Source of the DNA: Bordetella parapertussis
Lineage (GTDB): Bacteria > Pseudomonadota > Gammaproteobacteria > Burkholderiales > Burkholderiaceae_B
Length of the DNA stretch: 6,588 nucleotides
NCBI GenBank assembly: GCA_945911685.1
Contig: CAMEAW010000158.1
Location: forward strand, 1-6,588
Direction: 5' to 3'
Shown here: positions 6,587 to 6,588 of the stretch, in pieces
Layout: every line of letters starts with the position of its first letter
Numbering within the stretch: the first letter of the stretch is position 1
The notes under the pieces: generated by a model
Database searches by the model: none
What the model was told of the DNA's origin: nothing
Seen by the model: only the letters and a program-made list of their open reading frames with translations
Translations under genes and position numbers: made by a program

Positions 6587-6588
6587 GC

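Overview
This is a housekeeping chromosome window, most likely from a betaproteobacterium of the order Burkholderiales. An Alcaligenaceae-like member (Bordetella/Achromobacter side) is my best guess, inferred from gene order and protein style rather than from any search. The gene order sucA-sucB-lpdA-zapE is, to my knowledge, typical of that order, and the base composition looks only moderately GC-rich by eye. No mobile element, CRISPR array, rRNA or tRNA gene, or sign of recent transfer is visible.

Positions 1-3998 (+ strand) hold a tight operon-like run. It starts with the last 58 residues of 2-oxoglutarate dehydrogenase E1 (sucA), followed by the complete E2 succinyltransferase (sucB, 409 aa), the complete E3 dihydrolipoyl dehydrogenase (lpdA, 475 aa) and an AFG1/ZapE-family P-loop ATPase (363 aa, TTG start). 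The gaps are 50, 12 and 9 bases. The first three genes supply all components of the 2-oxoglutarate dehydrogenase complex of the TCA cycle. The fourth is a division- or quality-control-associated ATPase that is probably co-transcribed.

Positions 3999-4201 separate zapE from trpS. This gap is not featureless. A degenerate tandem repeat of exactly 31-bp period starts in the last codons of zapE and runs for four units (3978-4101). Two potential hairpins follow it in the presumed trpS leader.

Positions 4202-5569 (+) encode tryptophanyl-tRNA synthetase with an extra C-terminal region of about 120 residues. Part of that region resembles the small DUF1508/YegP-type domain. Positions 5570-5686 form a convergent intergenic region with two adjacent palindromes, the larger of which may be a bidirectional terminator. 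Positions 5687-6588 (- strand) hold the C-terminal 299 residues of the Tex (YhgF) RNA-binding protein, whose 5' part lies outside the window.

I see no convincing new multi-gene system. The observations most worth checking are the 31-bp repeat array at the zapE stop codon, including a second, synonymous copy of the zapE C-terminal codons, and the C-terminal extension of TrpRS.
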